A stretch of DNA of 37,578 bases from Acinetobacter kyonggiensis. Lineage in GTDB: Bacteria; Pseudomonadota; Gammaproteobacteria; Pseudomonadales; Moraxellaceae. Of this stretch, positions 1 through 9,743 are shown piece after piece. Positions within the stretch are counted from its first letter, which is position 1; each line of letters opens with the position of its first letter. The stretch is from NCBI RefSeq assembly GCF_900107285.1, contig NZ_FNPK01000025.1, positions 1 to 37,578 on the forward strand, written 5' to 3'. Made by a program: the position numbers and the translations under genes. The notes beneath the pieces were generated by a model. That model was not told the DNA's origin. It did not search any database and saw only the letters and a program-made list of their open reading frames with translations.

Positions 1-73
1 ATTGCCACACGCTATGACAAATTGGCTCAAAACTTCCTGTCAGCAATCTATCTTGCTTCAACAATAATTTGGC

Positions 74-499
74 TTAATTGATGACACGCCCTAGCAAAAT
101 ATCAGGATCATGTATTGAATGTATCACCTGATTTTTTTGCAATAAATTGATTAAGGTCTGCTTGTAGCTATAGGGTGCATACAAAATATGTTCATATGGC
201 ATATCTACCTCTAATAAATGACTCAGTAGCATCGGAAATGGACGTCCTGAACTATCTTCGCTACTAATTAAGTTTGCTACCAGAAACTTAGTTTCTTGAG
301 GGTTGGCAATGAAAAAATCTAATGCAGGCAGTTTTGGATAAATACGACTGAAATCTGGTGATTGCATTGCATATTCAAGTGCTTCAGTCATCCATTGATC
401 CATTAATTGAATTAAAGTCGACTGCCCCCGTGTCTTTAAAAAATCTCCATGTGCAGGACATTTCCCATAATAAAGTGGAAAAGTTTTTATTTTATACAT
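74..499 (-). CDS. tagF: TagF-type T6SS accessory protein, probably truncated
   Basis: This is the last visible gene of the leftward T6SS operon, 48 bp after tssM. The N-terminus, with the [14 protein letters not shown] motif around residues 11-24, is the hallmark of the TagF/ImpM (TagF_N) family. Known TagF proteins are post-translational T6SS modulators, acting as repressors in Pseudomonas. The product is 141 residues, roughly the length of the TagF_N domain alone. It ends GRVIN followed by TAA at 76-74. The same frame then stays open for at least 24 codons to the window edge (AKLLLKQDR..., ending ...HSVWQ), and this reads like normal protein. I infer that the TAA may be a nonsense change in a longer gene. 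The alternative is a natural short form. The family call is firm and the intactness is doubtful. Confidence 0.82.
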   Translation of the reverse strand: MYKIKTFPLYYGKCPAHGDFLKTRGQSTLIQLMDQWMTEALEYAMQSPDFSRIYPKLPALDFFIANPQETKFLVANLISSEDSSGRPFPMLLSHLLEVDMPYEHILYAPYSYKQTLINLLQKNQVIHSIHDPDILLGRVIN

Positions 500-547
500 A
501 ATAACTCTCCCGCTTCTTTGTTGTCCTATTCCGTATTTTTTTATAGA

Positions 548-3500
548 TCATGGGCGAGTTCCATTAAGATCAGCGAATACAGAGGTCGCATTTGTTTTAA
601 GTGCTGTAGCAGGTAAAGGTGCTGCTTGTGCTGCTACGACACGAACCGAATTATTATTTACCACTTGATCGACCAACCGCATTCCAATATAGCCACGACT
701 AGAGCCAATATGATCCGAAGCGCCACTGATTAAACGGAAATTTACTTTTACAGCTAAGTTAGGGTTTTGTTGATTTTTCCAAATCATTTCAAAATAACCA
801 CTGTGTTGAGTGCGCTGTGCATTATCAATTAAACGGTTAATTCCATACTCACCCGGTTCATCAAAAATCGTGTGTGTCTGCCCTTCTAAATCGATGACTG
901 TAATACGTGCACCCGGAATAGATTCTTGATTTGGCCACACAAAATTTACCCATTGTTGGACTCCATTTTCATAGACCATACGTTGACCATCAATATCAAT
1001 GGTATAAGAAAGTAATTGAGCATTTTCTAATGGATAAAACTGGAAATTTGACTGATTGACTGTTGTTGGAGCAGCTGCTTGGTTTAGCTCTCCTGTTGCC
1101 ATTCCATTGCTGGGCGCAACATAATTTTTGAAATTCATCACAAATTGAGGATTCAAGCTAATCCCTAAGTCTTTCCATGTTTTAGACGTTAAGGTATAGC
1201 CTCGACGAATCACCAATGGATCAAGATGATCTTTAGCAAAGCGTGCAATACTGCCATTTTCACCAAAAATTTGTCCAATTTCATTGCTCGTTGCTTGTAA
1301 TGTCGCAGAAGAATTAAATGGATATTTCTGACTTAAATTATGTGTAAATGGTTGATTTGCCTGTATTGTCCATAATTTATTGATTTCATCCTGTGTTGGA
1401 ATTAATAGACTATTGAATGATTGGGTGAGTGGACTCATCAATAATTTTTGTAATAACTGTTGATCAATTTCATTCAATCCAACAGACATTTTTTCATCAA
1501 CTAATTTTTGTGTGCCATTAAAAACAGAATTTTGCTCATTAATGGTTTGCTTAACCAAAGTCATGGCTGTAGGACCAATATCCCCTACACTTTTTAAATC
1601 ATTAAACTTGCTACGGACCTGTGCAATGGATTGCATGTATTCATCAAGCAATGACTTATTCTGTTGGTCATCTCGCTTACGAACCATTTGGTAGAACATT
1701 TGGAATTCTGTTGAAATCACCCCTTGGGTTTGATTCGATGCTTGTTGCGTAATTTGGGCTTTATCATGCTTTAATACTTTACGTTTAAACCATGCCACAA
1801 AGCCTGTTTGCGGAGCAGCCAATTCTGCTTGAACGATAGGATTATCCCAGCTGGTTTCCTTAGCAATACGATTCATCAAAGAACGAATAGGTGAATTTTC
1901 AGGTTCCCCTAAAACGTCAATATTGTTCGCTTGTTGTTTGAAATCATTGGTTTTTGCATAGTGAATGCCATTTAAAAATTTACGCCATTCCGCTATATAT
2001 TCTTGCTTATACAATTGGGTTAATTGCTTACGAATTTGGTTTGGGCTACCACTAAAAGTCAAGTCATCCGATTGTGTGCTGTTTAAAACCCAATCTTTGC
2101 TATCTGTTGGACGATTTGCCGCCTCATCAATGGCTTTTTCTATATGTTCAGACCATGCTTGATGGGTAAATATACCGGGCAAAGCATAACTACCGAGTAC
2201 GGTGTTTTGGTTATTTTGACCGACCAGTTGTTTTATAGTGAGTGCAGGAAATCGAACGGCTGCACGCATTTTAATTTCATTATAGACGCGGTCACGTGCA
2301 GGTATCCCTTGAATGATAGATACTAGAACTTGACGAGTTTGATCGACAAGTAATGTATCCGACTCAAGTAATGGAAACTGACGATCATGGGCTAAAGTTA
2401 TCGCATAGGATAGAATTTGCTCTGCTTTTTGCAGCATTTCACCACGTGGCATTTGTCCGCGATTAGAATCTAACCAAGAACGCCAAAAACGTGTCACTTG
2501 ATCACTTAAATGACTTGAATCCATATATTGCGGATTACTCATCATCAAATAAGCTTTTAAAGCATTATAAGCATCTTGTGGGCTGGTTTCAGATGGTTCT
2601 AAATATTGTTGATTTTTAGAAACTTTTTTAATTTCTACATAGACATGATTGGCTTTTAACGTCGCTTCATTATTTTTGATATGTTGTAAATATAGGGCAA
2701 TATTTTTTTGGGCTGGTTGTAAAATAATTTGCTTCACCCCTTTTAAGTATTCCACTTTTAATTTTTCGCGTAGTTCATTACCTTGATATAAACCAAAGCC
2801 AAATTTAATTGGGCGATTTTCAGAAAATTGATCCAGTTGCTGCATTCGGTCTTGTAAAATCAACAAGGCATTTATTTGTGTTGATAATTCTTGTCCTGAT
2901 TGTTTTTCTAATTGTACGACTTTGTCTAAATCTGCTTGAACATCAGCAATTAGCTGTTGATTATTACGATATGACCATACCCATATACTTAAAATAATGG
3001 ATACAGCTAACAATGCAGTCATAAATGCAAGGTAACGTTGTTTTTTGCGGCTAGGGTTAATATGTTGTTTGACTAAATTTTTATCTTTTAGAATCACCTC
3101 TGAAAATAAACCTTTAAGAAAATAACCATGATTTTGTGAAATAACATTGGTTGGAATACCATTTTCATTATTCATACTTTTCGATAAATGAAAGTCTTGT
3201 GCAATTTGCTCAGTCATTGGGCTTTCAATGACACCTTCTTGTAATGCACTGGTAAAATAAAAACCACGAAATACAGGCTTAAACTGATATGGATTTTCTT
3301 CAAATAATGTGCCAATAAATGTTTTAAGTGCGGGTTTTAAGCTCTTAAACTCTAAAGGAAATGTCATTACGCTGGGTGAAATGTTTTGAGCATAACGTCG
3401 ACTCAGGTGAGTACTACTCACCCCTTTTAAACCGTCATATAAAGCAGAATAATGCTGTTCAAACAGCTCTACTGCATTATTTTCAGCGTTCGGATCATAA

Positions 3501-4366
3501 GTTAATGTTGTTCCCCAAACTTGATCAAATTCATTCGCTTCGTAACATTCAAAAAACTCAGTAAATCCTGCAATTAAATCCATTTTGGAAAAGACCAAAT
3601 AAACAGGTACAAAAATTTCTAAATGTTCGGTTAAGTCTTGAATACGTGCTCTTAAATTTTTAGCCAATTTAAGTGATTTTTCAGGACTCTGGCTAATCAG
3701 TTCTGCAATACTAACGATCACAATTAAGCCATTCACGGGTACTTTAGGACGTCCTTTCTTTAATAAACCCAAGAATCCTAACCATTCTGAGCGATCTTCA
3801 GCATAAACTGAATAACGCCCCGCTGTATCCAGTAAAACCCCTTCAGTTGAGAAAAACCAATCACAATTTCGCGTGCCACTTAATCCAGATGACACCATTT
3901 TTTGATGTGATTCTTCAAATGGAAATTTCAGCCCTGAATGATAAATAGCGGAACTTTTACCCGCAGCAGGATTACCAATCACCATATACCAAGGTAATTC
4001 ATATAAGGCAGCATTGCCCTTTTTATCGCCCAGTTTCGACTTACGAATCAATTGGATAGATTGTCTAACTTGTTGGTTTATCTGTTGTAATTCATCTTTG
4101 TCTTTTTGCTGAACAGATTCTACCCGTATATTATTTTCAATGACTTCCGCAAGTACTTCACCTTGTTTGGCATGATGATATTTTTGCATTAGCCAATAAA
4201 TAGCATAGCCAATTAAAGCCAAAATGTAGGCTGTGACCAAAGCCCAAAAAACATTTCGGGGAATAATGTTATACGAGGAAACCAATGCGACTAAAAAAGA
4301 CAGTGCAATAATGGCTTTAGGATGAGTTACATACTGCCAGACATAACCTAAAATGGTATAAAACAT
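548..4366 (-). CDS. tssM: T6SS inner-membrane protein TssM (IcmF family)
   Basis: TssM is the large subunit of the T6SS trans-envelope complex and works with TssL. The 1272-residue product has the family's usual length. Two hydrophobic segments lie near residues 18-34 and 40-60. A cytoplasmic NTPase domain follows with a Walker A-like motif GNPAAGKSS at 131-139 and the FVPVYLVFSKMDLI stretch. A third membrane segment lies at about 444-465, and a long periplasmic region completes the protein. The start ATG has a GAGA-type ribosome site. It lies 62 bp after asaB and 48 bp before tagF. No tssJ lipoprotein gene is present, as is known for Acinetobacter, so the periplasmic anchor must differ from the classical TssJLM complex. 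Confidence 0.97.
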   Translation of the reverse strand: MFYTILGYVWQYVTHPKAIIALSFLVALVSSYNIIPRNVFWALVTAYILALIGYAIYWLMQKYHHAKQGEVLAEVIENNIRVESVQQKDKDELQQINQQVRQSIQLIRKSKLGDKKGNAALYELPWYMVIGNPAAGKSSAIYHSGLKFPFEESHQKMVSSGLSGTRNCDWFFSTEGVLLDTAGRYSVYAEDRSEWLGFLGLLKKGRPKVPVNGLIVIVSIAELISQSPEKSLKLAKNLRARIQDLTEHLEIFVPVYLVFSKMDLIAGFTEFFECYEANEFDQVWGTTLTYDPNAENNAVELFEQHYSALYDGLKGVSSTHLSRRYAQNISPSVMTFPLEFKSLKPALKTFIGTLFEENPYQFKPVFRGFYFTSALQEGVIESPMTEQIAQDFHLSKSMNNENGIPTNVISQNHGYFLKGLFSEVILKDKNLVKQHINPSRKKQRYLAFMTALLAVSIILSIWVWSYRNNQQLIADVQADLDKVVQLEKQSGQELSTQINALLILQDRMQQLDQFSENRPIKFGFGLYQGNELREKLKVEYLKGVKQIILQPAQKNIALYLQHIKNNEATLKANHVYVEIKKVSKNQQYLEPSETSPQDAYNALKAYLMMSNPQYMDSSHLSDQVTRFWRSWLDSNRGQMPRGEMLQKAEQILSYAITLAHDRQFPLLESDTLLVDQTRQVLVSIIQGIPARDRVYNEIKMRAAVRFPALTIKQLVGQNNQNTVLGSYALPGIFTHQAWSEHIEKAIDEAANRPTDSKDWVLNSTQSDDLTFSGSPNQIRKQLTQLYKQEYIAEWRKFLNGIHYAKTNDFKQQANNIDVLGEPENSPIRSLMNRIAKETSWDNPIVQAELAAPQTGFVAWFKRKVLKHDKAQITQQASNQTQGVISTEFQMFYQMVRKRDDQQNKSLLDEYMQSIAQVRSKFNDLKSVGDIGPTAMTLVKQTINEQNSVFNGTQKLVDEKMSVGLNEIDQQLLQKLLMSPLTQSFNSLLIPTQDEINKLWTIQANQPFTHNLSQKYPFNSSATLQATSNEIGQIFGENGSIARFAKDHLDPLVIRRGYTLTSKTWKDLGISLNPQFVMNFKNYVAPSNGMATGELNQAAAPTTVNQSNFQFYPLENAQLLSYTIDIDGQRMVYENGVQQWVNFVWPNQESIPGARITVIDLEGQTHTIFDEPGEYGINRLIDNAQRTQHSGYFEMIWKNQQNPNLAVKVNFRLISGASDHIGSSRGYIGMRLVDQVVNNNSVRVVAAQAAPLPATALKTNATSVFADLNGTRP

Positions 4367-4428
4367 GTGATTCTCGTTATTTTATTAATTTTTATGAATA
4401 TTTTAAATAAGTTATTTTTAATTTGATT

Positions 4429-5847
4429 TTATTCAATATCAGTTTGAAAAAAAGCATGCGTTGAAGCTTGATCGGTACTATATATCATTGCGGTAAACTC
4501 CTCTGGTAAATGCATGCCTAACATAAAGCTAAAAATTTTTGCTAATGATTGTGTATGTCCAAAACTTTGTTTGGGATATAAAAAATGATGTGTATCCACC
4601 GATGTCCGCGCAAAGGTTTGGGTAGTTTTTTTTATGGATTTAAGATCTGTTGCATCATCTAATATCAAGATAAAAGGATCAGACTGCTCTGTTTGCGTTA
4701 CAGGATTGGTTATCATCTGATGGAAAAAACTTGATAAATCATCAGCATTTAATGCAACTTTCAGCATTCTAATGACGTCTATATGATTTATTTGTGTATC
4801 TTGAGCCGAGACACACCAACTTGAGGCAAATTCTGCCGCTAAATAATGTTCGGTTCCCCACATTTGTTCATCAAGCCATGCTTGATCAATTTCAGAATCG
4901 ACATTCATCACCAACGATATTTCATCAGGTTGGGTTGCTATCTGGCCCAATAAATTCAACCAGTTTTGATATGAGCTTTGTTGAGCAATAAAATGATATT
5001 TAATCTGAATCTTCTGCGAAATAATGCCCAATGATTGCATAAATTGAAATAACATCTCACGGCTAGCTGATTCATCCCATATATCTAATAAGTTGTCTGC
5101 TAATAAGACATGAATATTCAAGTAATTTAAACGTGAAACTGGTTCAACCAACGGTTCAAAATCTTCATATTGATCAATTTTTTCATCATTTAAAGTATCC
5201 CAAGCAGGATGTATACGATACTGGTAGGCAAATTCCGCATCATAAAAAAGAGCAGATCTTTTTAAATGCTCAGCCACCTGCCATAGAACTTCAGTTTGTT
5301 GCTCTAATTGCTGTTGAATTAAAGCTTTAATTCGCAATATACGTGCATTGTCTAAATCAATATCGTCGTCATATTGCGATTGTTGCAAATCATCATCAAG
5401 CGCTGTAATTCTGTAGGATAAAACAGGTAAACCATAAGCATTGGTCAAATTACCATCCAGTTCTGGACTTCTAAAATTCTTCATTTGCTCAAAAATACTC
5501 TCATTTTCACCCAATGCACTCACAGCAAATGAGGAAAAAATCTTTAAAGTGAGCCATTGAATCGTTTCTGCCTTTATATTATTTTTTTCTTGTTCAAGGT
5601 GATTCAATTTTTGCTGTTGTAATTGCATTTGTTGTTGTGTTTCTTTACGCTTTTTTTGATGTTGATAAGCTTGATAAGTTAAATATGGTGAAAGCATTAT
5701 TAGAGATAATACTGCGGGTAATAAAATAAAATATCCGATTAGATCAATACTTGATGGATCATATTGAATATCCCGCCAATAATAAATAATTGCCATGCTG
5801 ACGAAGATAAAAATACCACTAAAACTTCCGATCAAGAGTTTAATCAT
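4429..5847 (-). CDS. asaB: T6SS-associated membrane protein at the asaB position, unknown function
   Basis: I chose the ATG at 5847 because it forms an ATGA overlap with the tssG stop, giving 472 residues. An upstream in-frame ATG at 5874 lies inside tssG. The protein has two N-terminal membrane segments, MIKLLIGSFSGIFIFVSMAI and a second one around LIGYFILLPAVLSLIML. A strongly charged Q/K/E-rich coiled coil follows (HQKKRKETQQQ to EQEKNN), then a soluble region of about 370 residues without a motif I recognise. The place between tssG and tssM matches the gene named asaB in Acinetobacter T6SS clusters, and the symbol rests on that position. Tight coupling to tssG and tssM suggests a role at the interface between baseplate and membrane complex, but that is inference. 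Confidence 0.75.
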   Translation of the reverse strand: MIKLLIGSFSGIFIFVSMAIIYYWRDIQYDPSSIDLIGYFILLPAVLSLIMLSPYLTYQAYQHQKKRKETQQQMQLQQQKLNHLEQEKNNIKAETIQWLTLKIFSSFAVSALGENESIFEQMKNFRSPELDGNLTNAYGLPVLSYRITALDDDLQQSQYDDDIDLDNARILRIKALIQQQLEQQTEVLWQVAEHLKRSALFYDAEFAYQYRIHPAWDTLNDEKIDQYEDFEPLVEPVSRLNYLNIHVLLADNLLDIWDESASREMLFQFMQSLGIISQKIQIKYHFIAQQSSYQNWLNLLGQIATQPDEISLVMNVDSEIDQAWLDEQMWGTEHYLAAEFASSWCVSAQDTQINHIDVIRMLKVALNADDLSSFFHQMITNPVTQTEQSDPFILILDDATDLKSIKKTTQTFARTSVDTHHFLYPKQSFGHTQSLAKIFSFMLGMHLPEEFTAMIYSTDQASTHAFFQTDIE

Positions 5848-6842
5848 AAAATATTCCCCAATAATGCATAACATGTTTCTGAGTTATGTTCAGCAGCATG
5901 TTTTGGCATTAAAAAAGCCCCCTGCATTAAACCGATTTCTGATTTAGAATCTAAGCACAGTGGCTGTATCTGTTCTTTTTTTAGAATTAACCGCACATCA
6001 ACCATTAACGTTGGACTACACCAAGTGGATAGTATTTTTTTTAGTTTATTACTCATTTTTTGTTTCGGTAAAAAGCTGAGATAGTCTTTTCTAGATAATG
6101 GGCCGACTTGTATTTCAATTTTCCCATCAATTTGTCGAATATTTTCACCACAAAAACTATTCACGCCCAATAGACTGGCATTCAAGCCGCCTAGCGTTGT
6201 TTTTTGTTCATCTGCTAATTTAAATTTTTCCTCAACAAACTCTGTTATTGTAAAATTAGTTTTAAAAATACAACTCAACATAGTCATTAAAGCATAAGCG
6301 GTATTATTTTGACCTTGCATTAGCCCTGAAAATTCTGCGAAATAATCGTCTAATTCAGCTTGTTCTTGTTGTGAACTTACATAGCCATTTAAGGCATGTA
6401 AAATATCAAGATAATCATTTTCTGCTTCTATTTCATAACGTATAGGTAAATGATATGCCAAACTTGCATCTACATATTGCGCTGTCAATTTGTGATTAAA
6501 TAAACTTAGAAAATTAATGGTTTCTACTTTTTGCTGACGATTACTTTGTTTAATTTTATGGGTATAGGTATAAGGCAAAGCACCTTGCATTCCAGTTAAA
6601 CCGACCATTAAATTGGTTAAATAGATACGTTCATTTTCAAACTTGAGTGTTTCAATTTCAGAAACAGGAAAATTAAGATTTAAAGAACTATAGAATTTAA
6701 AATCATTCGCCCAATACCGTGTTGTAGCTGAATAAGGTCTATGTCGCAACAAACGTGTGGCTTGAATAAACTCATAAGATGTAGGTCTTGTAATTAAATC
6801 ATCAACTACAGAGGCTTCTTGCCACCAACGTTCTGCACGCAT
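5844..6842 (-). CDS. tssG: T6SS baseplate subunit TssG
   Basis: TssG is a baseplate wedge protein that binds TssF, TssE and TssK. The 332-residue product opens with RWWQEASVVDDLITRPTSYEFIQATRLLRH, which matches the typical TssG start (a short helix followed by FFQAVRLLER-like residues). It carries the conserved FNHKLTAQY and GENIRQIDGKIEIQVGPLSRKDY stretches. The length is normal for the family. Its start overlaps the end of tssF by 37 bp, and its stop overlaps the asaB start by 4 bp (ATGA), indicating translational coupling within the operon. No defects were seen. Confidence 0.95.
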   Translation of the reverse strand: MRAERWWQEASVVDDLITRPTSYEFIQATRLLRHRPYSATTRYWANDFKFYSSLNLNFPVSEIETLKFENERIYLTNLMVGLTGMQGALPYTYTHKIKQSNRQQKVETINFLSLFNHKLTAQYVDASLAYHLPIRYEIEAENDYLDILHALNGYVSSQQEQAELDDYFAEFSGLMQGQNNTAYALMTMLSCIFKTNFTITEFVEEKFKLADEQKTTLGGLNASLLGVNSFCGENIRQIDGKIEIQVGPLSRKDYLSFLPKQKMSNKLKKILSTWCSPTLMVDVRLILKKEQIQPLCLDSKSEIGLMQGAFLMPKHAAEHNSETCYALLGNIL

Positions 6843-8614
6843 TGGTATAACTCCTGTTGTGTATTTGAATCCGTTACGACCAGATCGACATAGCTATTCA
6901 TTTGAACTTTTAAACTAAAAACATGGCTCAAAAGTTGTGTGAAAATATATAGACTGTGTCCCCTAAAAATGTGTGAATCAATGAGTAAACTTACCTTTAC
7001 ACCACGTACAAACAAAGGAAAAGGTTTCGCTTCAACCAACTTTTGTGTCAACGAAAAATCAATTTTTTTAATAGAATCAATAATGAGGTGGTTTTGTTTT
7101 AATTTAGGCAAATTATAGAGTTCTAAAAGCTCCTTAATATGACTGATAGCATCTCCTTTCATTAACGATAAAGTATTGAGTGAAAGATGAGAAATAATAC
7201 GCCATTGTTCCTTTTTATTTTGCTCAAAAGAATAAGATAGCGTTGGTCTTTTCAAAATAAGAGCATGCCGTGCTAAACCACTCTCATTTAAGTTGAGTAT
7301 ATTATTGGCTTGACTGAGTGCCTCATGTGGTAAATTTCGGTTGGAACATAAGAGCCGAGAACTAATAAAATCAGATTTGGTACTGTGTGGTAACAAATGC
7401 TTAGAAATAATGGAATAGCCTGTTTCAGGCAGTTTATTCGGTAATTGGGTTGAATTCAGGCTATAGAAAAATTGGACATCATCTTGCTGATAATGACTCA
7501 TCGCAAAGAATGGTAAAATAGGAAAAACCACCTGATCTTGATTACTTTTTTCGCGAATCATATTCATTTGAATAATAGAATAGACTTGATAAAATTCTGG
7601 GTGATGTATATCTGTAATTAATGAATATTCTAATTGTTTATGATTAATTTTTTGTGGTTCGGCTTGCTTATGAAATAAATTAATAATGGGTGTTGAAAAT
7701 AGTTTAAAATTCGCAATATTTAATTCTGTATAATTTTGAATACAGGCTTGATCATTTAAATTCAACTTTAAATGAATCAATAGTTCAAATCCATTTTGCT
7801 CTTGCTTTAAGTGCTTTAAAAAACTTAAATTCAGATTGAGATAATTAAATTTTTCAGCAAAACAAAAATATTCCATCAATAAGCGATAAGCATGATGGCT
7901 GTGCTGATCGATGGGTAATAAACTCTCTTGTTCCGTAAAACCAATCATTTCAAATGGATTATTAATTTCAATAATCTGGTTGCCCATTTTTAATGAAAAA
8001 CTTGTACTCTTATAAAAAATGCTATCTAAAACTTGTAAAGGAAAATTAGAAATAGCATCCAAATAAATAGCTAACTTTTCATGTATTAAATGGTTATGAC
8101 TTTGATTAAAAATTTCAAAGCTTAAACTCATGGTCGCATTTTGATTTAAGTGCATATAAGCACTGGGATTGGTCTTAAAATTCAACTGGCTTAATAGAAT
8201 AGGTAGTAATCGAACAGCGCGTGTCGTGGTAAATTCACATTGTACTCCTTTAAAACTACGCGACTTCAATGTTGTCGATTGAGGAATCTCATGTACTTGG
8301 TTGAGTTTTTTAATTTTATGAATATCTTCAAAACTGACTACTGAACATGCTGGAAAAGGTTTGAGATATTGAGGAAACATCACCTCAAATAATGAACGTG
8401 TGAAAACCTCGTAGCTATCGGCAAGCTTTTTATCAATACGAGCCGCTACCAATGAAAAAGCTTGAATCAAACGTTCAATGTGTGGATCATCAATTTGTTC
8501 TTGATTAAGCGATAAGCGCTGCGCAATTTTTGGATATTTTTGTGCAAATTCACGCGATTGCTGCCCAAATTCTTGTAATTGTTTTTCATAATACGGTAAC
8601 AGTTCTTCAATCAC
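6806..8614 (-). CDS. tssF: T6SS baseplate subunit TssF
   Basis: TssF is the largest T6SS wedge protein, related to phage T4 gp6. The N-terminus (MIEELLPYYEKQLQEFGQQ, then FAQKYPKIAQRL, ERLIQAFSLVAARI and the LFEVMFPQYLKPFPACSVV segment) is diagnostic of the family. At 602 residues it has the expected length. The C-terminus contains FVRGVKVSLLIDSHIFRGHS, corresponding to the F-GVEV-L--D---F conserved region, and LLSHVFSLKVQMNSYVDL. It starts 11 bp after tssE and overlaps tssG by 37 bp. The protein is unusually rich in Asn, Gln, Leu and His, like the rest of this AT-rich operon. Confidence 0.96.
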   Translation of the reverse strand: MIEELLPYYEKQLQEFGQQSREFAQKYPKIAQRLSLNQEQIDDPHIERLIQAFSLVAARIDKKLADSYEVFTRSLFEVMFPQYLKPFPACSVVSFEDIHKIKKLNQVHEIPQSTTLKSRSFKGVQCEFTTTRAVRLLPILLSQLNFKTNPSAYMHLNQNATMSLSFEIFNQSHNHLIHEKLAIYLDAISNFPLQVLDSIFYKSTSFSLKMGNQIIEINNPFEMIGFTEQESLLPIDQHSHHAYRLLMEYFCFAEKFNYLNLNLSFLKHLKQEQNGFELLIHLKLNLNDQACIQNYTELNIANFKLFSTPIINLFHKQAEPQKINHKQLEYSLITDIHHPEFYQVYSIIQMNMIREKSNQDQVVFPILPFFAMSHYQQDDVQFFYSLNSTQLPNKLPETGYSIISKHLLPHSTKSDFISSRLLCSNRNLPHEALSQANNILNLNESGLARHALILKRPTLSYSFEQNKKEQWRIISHLSLNTLSLMKGDAISHIKELLELYNLPKLKQNHLIIDSIKKIDFSLTQKLVEAKPFPLFVRGVKVSLLIDSHIFRGHSLYIFTQLLSHVFSLKVQMNSYVDLVVTDSNTQQELYQCVQNVGGKKPL

Positions 8615-8625
8615 AGAAAGCCCAC

Positions 8626-9102
8626 TTAAGATCGTGCCGAAATAACATATTGTTGTGTTGTTGGTTTTAATAAAGCATCAAAAATAACAGGTTCAAATAA
8701 AGGATGAATATTTAAGTACGCATGGATGCTTAAATATAAGGCTCCCATGTTTTGACCATCGAGTAACATTTCGACTTTAATTTGTCTAAGCCTTGGTTCA
8801 TGTGCAGCAATCGACTGCTCAATGGATTGACAAATTTTGTCCCGATCGCTTGGATTGGCAGTCGATAGCCCAACAAAATCAATAATTCCGAATTGTAAAA
8901 TGGATTGTTTGGCCAAAGGAAACTGATCAATTAAGTGATCCAATTTAGCCATTCGACTATTCAGTAAATCCTCTAAATCCGAGGCTATGGATTCCCGTAA
9001 TTCTTGAAGAGAGATTCCTCTATCATGATGATCAGTTTCAGGCAATAAACGGTCAAATAGTGTTGTTCTAAAGCCGTAAGGATATAATTGGTCTAAATTC
9101 AT
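8626..9102 (-). CDS. tssE: T6SS baseplate protein TssE (gp25-like)
   Basis: TssE is the T4 gp25 homologue that nucleates sheath assembly on the baseplate. The 158-residue product has the GPW/gp25 signature: LQELRESIASDLEDLLNSR near residues 32-50, equivalent to the family RRDLEWLLNTR motif, and then FGIIDFVGLSTANP. The preceding FRTTLFDRLLPE is the usual N-terminal lead-in (LFERL). It sits 86 bp after hcp, and an intrinsic terminator lies in that gap, so tssE is probably transcribed less than hcp. It is followed 11 bp later by tssF. Confidence 0.95.
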   Translation of the reverse strand: MNLDQLYPYGFRTTLFDRLLPETDHHDRGISLQELRESIASDLEDLLNSRMAKLDHLIDQFPLAKQSILQFGIIDFVGLSTANPSDRDKICQSIEQSIAAHEPRLRQIKVEMLLDGQNMGALYLSIHAYLNIHPLFEPVIFDALLKPTTQQYVISARS

Positions 9103-9128
9103 ATTTTACTTATTTTAAGATCAAAGAT

Positions 9129-9159
9129 AAAAAACAGTGGCTAAGCGCTGTTAACCACT
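9129..9159 (-). terminator. Intrinsic terminator between hcp and tssE
   Basis: Read on the minus strand, an 8-bp stem AGTGGTTA/TAGCCACT (one G-U pair) encloses an 8-nt loop and is followed by G and six Ts. It lies 30 bp past the hcp stop and 27 bp before the tssE start. It probably acts as a partial terminator that lets hcp be made in excess of downstream baseplate and membrane genes. Seven Ts on the other flank would let it work in both directions. Confidence 0.75.
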
Positions 9160-9188
9160 ATTTTTTTCACACTGTTTTTGTCACAAGA

Positions 9189-9692
9189 TTATGCAGCGTA
9201 TGATGCAGTATTATTAGAAAGTGACCATTTTTTAGTCACAGCACCTTTTTGCGTACCATTAATATCTTGTTGGTTATAAGTCCATTCTACTGCCGCATAT
9301 TTCAAACCAAATGATTCAGTGGGTACTCCTTCTTGATTTACACTGGGTATGACATTAGAAACAAGCACATGTTTTAATTTGATTTGAAGATATTTAATCC
9401 GCTTATCACCATTCGCACGGTAAAAATCGATTTGAACTTCATCAAAGGTATAACCCGCTGAACACGCTTCCCAAAGTTTTGGACTTGTTGCATCTAAATC
9501 TTTGACAAAAATCATATCTGAATGTTCAACACGTTCAGCAGTATGACCACCTACACTTGATGATGTTGCTGATTTTGGTTGACGCATATTGTGTGCCCAA
9601 GAGTTCACTTCTAACCAATCTTTGTGCTCCGTATCACGAGACTCGCCATCAACCTTATACTTTCCTCGAAATTGTACATATATGTCTTTCAT
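9189..9692 (-). CDS. hcp: T6SS tube protein Hcp (TssD)
   Basis: Hcp forms the hexameric rings of the T6SS inner tube and is secreted in quantity. The 167-residue sequence begins MKDIYVQFRGKYKVDGES and continues with WLEVNSWAHNMRQP, then VEHSDMIFVKDLDATSPKLWEACSAG, DEVQIDFYRANGDKRIKYLQIKL and YAAVEWTYNQQ. These are the successive beta-strand motifs of the Hcp1 family. The length is standard, with no C-terminal effector extension, so this is a structural Hcp. It is flanked by tssC (51 bp upstream) and by a terminator, the arrangement expected for the most highly expressed gene of the cluster. Confidence 0.98.
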   Translation of the reverse strand: MKDIYVQFRGKYKVDGESRDTEHKDWLEVNSWAHNMRQPKSATSSSVGGHTAERVEHSDMIFVKDLDATSPKLWEACSAGYTFDEVQIDFYRANGDKRIKYLQIKLKHVLVSNVIPSVNQEGVPTESFGLKYAAVEWTYNQQDINGTQKGAVTKKWSLSNNTASYAA

Positions 9693-9743
9693 TTTTTTGA
9701 TTTTCCTATTTTAATTTAAAGTTATTATAAAATTGTACTCTTC

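Noticed and set aside
5848..5874. Longer asaB start at 5874
   Set aside because: It lies inside tssG and adds residues MLCIIGEYF with no ribosome site. The ATGA overlap at 5844-5847 is the normal coupling arrangement.
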